A DNA stretch of 64,000 bases from Thermothielavioides terrestris NRRL 8126 (taxonomy: Eukaryota; Ascomycota; Sordariomycetes; Sordariales; Chaetomiaceae). Within the stretch, counting starts at the first letter, position 1; the number at the start of each line of letters is the position of its first letter. The position numbers and the translations under genes were made by a program. The stretch spans positions 4,712,001-4,776,000 of the forward strand of contig NC_016457.1 of NCBI RefSeq assembly GCF_000226115.1. Reading direction: 5' to 3'. Below are positions 57,368-64,000 of this stretch, piece after piece. Under the pieces are notes generated by a model. The model had not been told where the DNA came from, searched no databases, and saw nothing but the letters and a program-made list of their open reading frames with translations.

Positions 57368-58157
57368 TACTGTCGATCCCCGCGGGAATTGAAAGCATCC
57401 AGAAGATGGAAAGTCTGCTGAATGCTGTGCTGTGAGTACACTCTACACTTAGGCATGCTACACTCGTATGGAATATGTGGTGTACCTATGTACGGAATAT
57501 TCCGTACTGGGCCCATTCCGAAGATTGCCGGCCCGGTCTGTTCAATCGTCGTTCCCGGGGTTTCAGTGCTGCAATCCCTGTCCCCGCTGCGACGGCCCCA
57601 CCACCTTGGTTCGTTGCCCCCCTTGCTGGGTAAAGGTGCCTGTCCGCAAGGGCTCCATCGACCACGCCGCTGCCCATGTCAAACTAACGACAGTTAAAGT
57701 TAGTGACGGATAGCGCATGTTCCTTTTCGAACATAGTTAATGCCTCCTGGCTCGACTTGGCGCGCGCTGCGCAGTCCACATGCTCCAGCAGCGAGGGTGT
57801 TCGTTTATTAATCTCGCGCCAGGCCGGCCTTCCTTCGGGGCGTGTGTATTCCGTATTGGAGCTGTCAACTTTGAATACCCCCTGACCCCCCTGGAGCCTG
57901 GCTCTTGATTTCTCTCCGAGACGGCCGCCGCACATCGGCGTTTTTGTCTCACTTCTCCGTGCTTCGTCTCTCCATTCCTCGTTTTGGGCGACCTTGATTG
58001 TGAAGCGCAGTCGACAACGCAACCAGATTGGCCATCGTCTCTGCTTACACGGGCTTGGTTCACATACCAACATCGTCTCCGACCCGGGCGCTCAAAGGGA
58101 AACGGGCCAGCGTCCCTTCGGCAATCCGCGCCCTTCTTTCACCATGCGGTCCCTTTA
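57368..58157. other. Upstream region of the PH-like gene
   Basis: Includes the perfect 18-bp palindrome at 57490 and presumably the promoter and 5' UTR of the gene starting at 58158. An upstream ATG at 58144 opens a three-codon frame (MRS-Leu-stop) just before the main start and could act as a minimal upstream frame. Confidence 0.4.
57490..57507. repeat. Perfect palindrome GTACGGAATATTCCGTAC
   Basis: An 18-bp perfect inverted repeat, about 650 bp upstream of a gene start. It could be a dimeric-factor binding site or a dispersed repeat unit. Confidence 0.75.
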
Positions 58158-60413
58158 ATGGCTAATACGTTCAACTTCCGGCCTCGTCCCGCACCCTTAA
58201 CAGGGCTCCCATCACGTTCCCTCCCCCCCAGCCGACGGGAGAGTATCGCAGCAGTCATGGAGGGCGCTCTCAGCATGCCCCCCGACCGGGGCGCAATCAT
58301 CGGGAGAGCAGTCTGGAAGGTGCCTAGCTCGCGTCCCCGACCCTTGTGGCGTGCCGCGCACTCCATTCGCTAACTGGTGTACGTCCAGGCGCGATACGTA
58401 GTTGTCGGACCCGCGAATCGAGGGCAGACACCGGCGGCGCCCGCCAGGGTACCGCCTAACCGCAGCTCGACACCCAGGGAGCTCGTCAGGGTGGCCCCGG
58501 ATGGCGTCTTCCTGTCCATCTACAAGTCCAAGGTGAGCATTTCCAGTCCTGTTTCACCGGAAGCCCAGCCGGCGCGGCGTAGCCCGGAGTCCCTGACAAG
58601 AAGCGGGAGGACATAGGAGGATACGGAGCCGATACAGCAGCACTCCATCAATTCGATTACCGATTGCGAAGTCCAGATGCTGGCGCACCGGAAGCAAGGG
58701 CCGGTCCTCCCAACTCTGGTTGTCAATGTGCTCCCGGACCCCATGTTGGACAAGATTCGGAAGCGGCGTTCGAGCAGAACGGCCGGCTTCACTGCGCCCA
58801 AGGACACGGGCCCCACGACCCTCCTGTTTCGCTCCGTGGACGAGCAACCCTCGCTGCAGGAATGGGCTCGCGTTATTCGGCAGCACATCCAGCCGGTAAT
58901 CCCGGACAGAGCGCCCCTCAGTCCACTCACGCCCGCCTCCCCAAGCTTCATCAATCCCTTCGCGCCTCGATCTAGGGAACCTAGTGACGTGCAGCCGCCA
59001 AGGCCAGGGAGCGGAAGCGGTTCCCGACCCGGGTTCTTCTTGAAGAACCCCAGCCAGATGCACACCGGCCGCGATCGCCCCGTGACTTTCTCGGACTCCC
59101 CGAGCCTGCGCTCAAAACGAAGCGACCTCTCGTCACAGACCAGCTCAATAAACACATCGCATGCAGGCATCCACAACTACACCGCCATGGTTCCGGCCGA
59201 TCTCCCGTCTCCCGCGACAACAATTGGGGAATACCAGGGGGAATTTATCGAGGGTTGGACATCGGCGCAGGGCAGGTCCTCGGCGCTCAACTCACCTATC
59301 AGGGGCCGTGACAGCGTCAGCTCACAAGCCCAAACCCCACTGCCAACAATACCGGATACGAGCTCCCCGCCCGGGCCCCGGGAGACGATCCTCGACCGAG
59401 CGTTCCAGATGCGCTGCATCCCCGGCTCCGAACGGGAGGTCCCTGGGGAGGAAAAACTGAGTTCTCTGGCCAGGTTCGACGCACTGATGCGGGAAATGGA
59501 CGAGAAGCGGAGACAACGCGAAGCCGAAGAAGCGAGGCAACGGCCGCAGGCCACGGCCGCGCCATCGACCGCGACGCAGGGCTCCGAGTTGAAGAGCGCG
59601 TTTGATGACGACGACTCGGATTCGGATTCGGAACGAGACTCGGACGAGGACGAGGACGAGGAGGATGAGGAGGAGGAGGAGGAGGACATGGTAGGGGAGG
59701 CGGATGTTGATGACCGGTTCACATCCTCGACAACACCAGCCCAGCGGGCCCTGGATTTCATCGCCGGGAGGCGCGGACCGACTCAGCGGCATCAACTACC
59801 GTTGCGGGACATTAGAACCCCTCCGAGTTATAACCACGACGCCTTCATGGCTTTGACGAGCAGCGGGGCTTCTCAGCTGCGTCCCCAGACGGGCTACTCC
59901 AAGAACCGCAGCAGACCGAGCATGACCCAGAGAACACACAGCCAACCACAACTCGCTACGATTCTAGCCTCGTTCCCGACACCTGCCGACGGCAGCGGTG
60001 CTTTCCCAAGCTGGGACCCCGGGGAGGGGAGCGGAACGTTCAGTTTCACCCCTGGGTCGCCGTCAGCTCTGCACCGCAGCTCGACCGAGAAGCGGCAGTC
60101 GGCGTCGAGCGCCAAGCGCCTCAGCTTCACCGAGTTCACGCGGCGGCTGAGCAGCACGAGCAGCTTGCTCCTGATGCAGACAAACGCAAGCGGTGCCGCG
60201 AGCAGCCGGGCTAGCCACAGCGACCAGGACCTCCAGCCGCCGCCGCAATCATCCGCCCAGCACTTGCACCACCTGCATCCCAGGGCTGGTCTGCAGACGC
60301 CGCTTCAGCAGCAACAGGCAGCGCAGTCCACGCCTCCGGTGAGCGAGCGCGAGCGGTGCGGCTGGCGTGGCAGTGTCGGCGTGTTCGGGGGCGGCGAGGG
60401 TGGCTTTCTTTGA
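58158..60413 (+). CDS. Fungal PH-domain-like protein with acidic region
   Basis: Predicted exons 58158-58319, 58389-58532 and 58617-60413 give 700 aa; introns are 69 and 84 nt. The third exon's acceptor could also be 3 nt further on. The N-terminus (ANTFNFRPRPAPLTG, then PPSRRESIAAVMEGALS) is followed by a beta-rich region that looks like a pleckstrin-homology fold: WKARYVVVGP, LVRVAPDGVFLSIYKSK, SINSITDCEVQML, LPTLVVNVLPDP, TLLFRSV and a closing helix SLQEWARVIRQHI. After about residue 220 it is disordered, Ser/Pro-rich, with an Asp/Glu/Ser run near residues 400-440 and a conserved-looking end CGWRGSVGVFGGGEGGFL. Probable role: a membrane- or phosphoinositide-binding adaptor. I know of similar fungal hypothetical proteins but no tested function. 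Confidence 0.78.
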
Positions 60414-62513
60414 CGGGGCGGCCCTGGCTCTCTCCAGTTGGAGGAGCGTCGATGCCTGCTTGTCAGACCCCAGCAACCTTCCAACCTCTTTCCAACCTAT
60501 GTTTTTGACACCTGTCGAATAATACCCAGCATCCCTTCCTACACAAACCATAAGGGCTCGGTTGAGTCACATCAAACCAACAACTCTCACGTATTCGCTC
60601 AACATCTTTGCCTCGTTTGTCGCATCCCGCAACCTCACAACCGCCGCTATCATACCTCACCACCCGACCGAACCATCCTATGTGACGACCGGCTCATGAC
60701 CGAGAGAACATGACGCAAGGGGCAGCTGGCGTTAATCATGATCTAGCATACCATACCCTGCTGTTTTGCATCTGTCGAATGGAGGCGGCTCAACGTGCAA
60801 GGGCACGAAGCAATGGCTTTCTGGGTCTGTAATATGCATTCAGCATTGTTTTTCTTCTTCTTAGTGAAATAACTCTTTTGTCTTTGCATTTTCAAGGAGA
60901 CCAACACTTTGCATTCCCTCCGAACGGGCTCGCTGCCCAGATGGATGAGAAGTTAGGTATGTAACTATTGGATTCATTGTACACCAGCACCACAAGGCAC
61001 ACACGTACTCAGTACATACCATATAACCCTATCAACCTTTGTATCCACCTCTATCCAAACATACAACTACCTCGCCTTATTTCTGGTCGATCTCTCTGAC
61101 ATGGATGACGATGAAACCTGGAATGTTTGTAAACACAACCTCCATCCCCAAGTCCACCGCAGCGCTGCCCTTATACCGGTCCTCTTAATGCAGGGATGGC
61201 CCTGTTTACCTCTTCACGTCGCCCCCCCAGGTACGGAGGTAACTACAGCAATAGTAGCAGCAATTAAAACTCCCCGAGTCAAGCAGTGGGACGTGCTCCC
61301 GTCGGTTCCAACAGCATGGAACCGACCATCCGACCCGACGACCAACCGACCCGATGGCTCCCAGCCAACCACCCCGTCTGTCTTGGTATGTACCCGGGCG
61401 TATAGCCAAGAAGCGAGCCAGCGATCCAGCGATCCAGCCAGCCGGGAGACACAGGGGCCCCGGCCGCGCAAGCAGAATTCCAGCCAGCCACCAACCCTGC
61501 GGAGTATGTAGGTACATACAGTACACTGTTAGTTAATGTTTGGCTACTTGAAGGCCTCTGAGACCCAACCAGTAGCAAGGAACCAAACTGAGCCAACTGA
61601 AACCCAGCTGGGCGGCAAGCCAGCCAAGCCAGCCAACCAGCCTACCCTTATATAGCAAGTCCCAACCGCGGCCGGTGGCGTCCTGTGTGTGTACAGTACG
61701 GATTGTAAAGGAACAGTTATGTTTGCCGTTCCCGTTGTCGTTACTGTTAAGCATCGTGAGGGCGCCCATCCCGTCCGGTCCGTGTCCCGCTCCGCTGGGC
61801 TGGGTAGGAGGCGCCTACCAAGTAACCCAACTACGGATCCGGATCTGGATACTTCGCGGCGTCACTGTGGAAGGGCAAGATTGAGAGAGCAGTGTCTCGA
61901 TGCTGGAAGTTATAGTGTATTATATATGAATTACAACTTCTGGGAAGATAGTTTACTCGGCCAGAGTGTGATGAGCAACTTGAGAGTCTTTAACACGCAC
62001 AGAGTGGGAACTGCCCTGAAAGTTCCATGACAGCGAACGCAACTTCTCCATGGGCATTGAACACACCAGCCGCACCAGCCACATTTACTGATGAATCGTT
62101 AGCCCTCTCCAATTGTCATCGGTGAGATTTAAGCGATTTCAAAAGCCAGCAGGGTAGAGAACTTCCGATGATGGCCAGTAAATTTAGCTGCTCCCACGCG
62201 TTCCGCCACACACACAAGCCACGCAACGCAAAGCGCACCTTTTCTGGCCCGTCTGGCTTGGACAAACAGAGCTGCACTCCCACCATGAATTATCCCATGC
62301 CTCCTGAACGCCCCCAGTTTAGTCCGCGAAAATCTTCCTTCCCTGCCCCCCCACCCCACACGAGTTATTTTTCCGGGCCACAGCCAAATCATCGAGTGTA
62401 AACCTCACCACTCGGCCAAGGTTGTCCTCACTCCTCCCCACCATTCACACCTAATTCCAGACCTATCCCACTGCGGAAGGAAACCTTGACCGCCGACCAG
62501 CCAAACCCTCAAC
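60414..62513. other. Intergenic region between convergent genes
   Basis: Holds the 3' UTRs of the PH-like gene and Cse1. The TGGCTGGCT/CCAGCCAGC-type simple repeats around 61420-61640 are low-complexity. Frames such as 61101-61511 have no recognised domain. No gene is supported. Confidence 0.4.
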
Positions 62514-64000
62514 CTAAGCAAGGTACGGCGCCAAGGCAGCCCGCGCCTCGGGGACCAGCCGCTCCTGCACGAAGGTGGCGATCTTGCCGCCGTGGCGCTG
62601 GTTGGCCTCCTTCAGGTACTGGCTGACCCACTTGTCGACCTCGACGATGTCGGGGAAGTCGTCGCGGGGGCCGCGCTTGCAGGTGTTGAGGGGGGTGAAG
62701 CCGAGGCCGAAGCCGATGTCGTCGACGTCGGCCTCGTTGACGATCTCGTCGCCGATGCCGGCGGACACGCGCGGCGGGTTCTTGAGCAGGTCCAGCAGGT
62801 GGTTGCACGTGAACCCCCAGCCCTTCACGTAGCGGTTCGCGAACGACTCCGACTCGCACAGCGTCTTGGTGTACGAGATGACGCCGAGCTTGCGGTCGAC
62901 GGGGCGCACAAACGTCCCTGTCGTGGGCAGGATGACGGTGAGATAGAACGGCGTGAAGACGTTGGCTTGGATGGCCTCGGCGTGTTTGATGAAGTAGTCG
63001 GCGCCCAGCTTGGCGTCGCCGGCCCTGGCTGAGACGAGATGGTAAAATCGGGCCACGCGGGACTTGAACGAGTCGGTCGGGTTGCTTTGCAGCTTGCTAA
63101 AGATGAGCGTGATGATCGTCCCGAAGTACGGGTCCAACACGTCCCTGAATGATCGTTAGTGCTGAACTTTTCGTTCTGGGGTACCGGCTAGACTCGACAC
63201 CGCTTACCCAGAGAATGTGCCGACGATGGCCTCGAGGACATCGAAGGCGTTCTGATCCGTCTTCTTCCCGGCAAGGAGGCGTTGGAAGATACTGAGGAAG
63301 GGCTCCAGCTTCTTCTCGGCCTTGATCTCCTCTGCCGCCTTGGGAATAATGGCTGCAATGAACCTTGCCAACGACGGGACGTTGCCTCTCGTTTCCCACG
63401 GGCCCGGGGCGAGAACGGCCTCGATCAGGATCTTGAAATCACCAGGCACCTCTCCGGACGGGTTGAGCTCCAGAAGCATGGCGAATATCTGGAAAACGAA
63501 AGGCACAAACTCTGCGGGCAGGCTGTCAGAAATACGGTCATCGTCGGCGGCCAACTGTTTGCGACTCACCCGAAACATCCTCGCTAAGGATGGCGGCAAA
63601 GGGCGCCCATAGCCGAGGAACCAGGCCCAAGGTAGGCGAGTTACTGCAGTACCTGCTTCGAGTCAGACACACAATGTTCGATTCCGAGAGAGATAGGGGA
63701 GCCGTACCGTACGAGGGCACCAATTGCCTCGAAGTGGTAGTAGTAAAAACGTGGGTTGCTGGGATTCTCCTTGATCACGTTTGTGATGTTGATCAGGTGG
63801 TTGAGAACGCTCTCGGCACCGCAGTCCAGGATCCCCCCCTTCATGACGATCAGCACCCGCATGATGCACCTCATTAGAAATTCGTTCTCCTGCAGTTTGG
63901 GGGCCGACACGTCCTTTTCGATCAGCGCGAACAGGTGCTCCAGCAAATCCTTGGCATACGGCTGGATGTCGTTCGGCGAGAACAAGTGCTGGCCCTGCTC
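62514..64000 (-). CDS. CSE1: Importin-alpha export receptor Cse1 (CAS), C-terminal part (5' end outside window)
   Basis: Minus-strand exons in the window: (64000)-63708, 63652-63570, 63511-63208 and 63144-62514. The introns are 55, 58 and 63 nt and all phases agree. The visible part is HEAT-repeat helices: NEFLMRCIMRVLIVMKGGIL and FYYYHFEAIGALVRYC, then LWAPFAAILSEDVSEFVPFV and FQIFAMLLELNPSG, then LDPYFGTIITLIFSKLQSNP and, near the end, VEVDKWVSQYLKEAN. These are typical of the C-terminal half of Cse1/CAS. The protein carries importin-alpha, together with RanGTP, out of the nucleus so it can be reused. The stop (TAG, 62514-62516) and C-terminal length look normal. The cargo- and Ran-binding N-terminal arch lies outside the window. 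Confidence 0.95.

Overview
The window looks like nuclear DNA of a filamentous ascomycete, most likely a Sordariomycete close to Sordariales/Chaetomiaceae. This is inferred from four things: genes with short introns (55-129 nt, GTRNGT donors, CTRAC-like branch sites, YAG acceptors), GC-rich coding sequence, a fungal-type gene set, and a 30-kb AT-rich block whose decay fits repeat-induced point mutation (RIP). No organism-specific marker was available, so the taxon is a hypothesis.

Left gene block (1-16.4 kb, GC-rich): a 3' fragment of a glutathione S-transferase; a gamma-glutamyltranspeptidase-like hydrolase; a convergent CGFS monothiol glutaredoxin (Grx5); a short-chain dehydrogenase/reductase; a CaiB/BaiF (alpha-methylacyl-CoA racemase type) gene with an apparent +1 frameshift; the dynamin-like GTPase Vps1 (minus strand, 6 exons, 706 aa); and a LisH-CTLH-WD40 protein of the Gid7/WDR26 type (minus strand). 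Three of the first four genes are glutathione-linked. From 16.4 to 19.4 kb I see only a decayed AGC-type kinase fragment and low-complexity DNA.

Repeat block (19.4-50.1 kb): a nest resolved from direct evidence. A ~375-bp terminal-inverted-repeat element (copy A) is split by an outer Ty3/gypsy-type LTR retroelement (element I; 500/499-bp LTRs at 19767-20266 and 49579-50077). Element I is split by two further Ty3/gypsy elements: element II (30562-41152, minus strand, 249-bp LTRs, perfect 5-bp target duplication GTCTT) and element III (42080-48630, plus strand, 386-bp LTRs, perfect duplication GTATT). Elements II and III carry recognisable chromodomain remnants. Coding frames are full of TAG/TAA/TGA codons that are nearly all explained by C-to-T or G-to-A changes. 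The most unusual content is a third reading frame downstream of pol in element I. It was interrupted by both younger elements, and its frame rejoins exactly when each insertion plus one target duplication is removed. It carries the His/Asp/Gln layout of an Ulp1-like C48 cysteine protease. Element II also has a long unidentified frame downstream of pol.

Right flank (50.1-58.1 kb): gene-poor DNA of ordinary base composition with three more copies of the inverted-repeat element (B, C, D) and two short Tc1/mariner-like elements with TA duplications. One of these keeps the C-terminus of its transposase.

Right genes: a fungal PH-domain-like protein (58158-60413, plus strand), 2.1 kb of intergenic DNA, and the 3' part of the importin-alpha export receptor Cse1 (minus strand, running off the window end).
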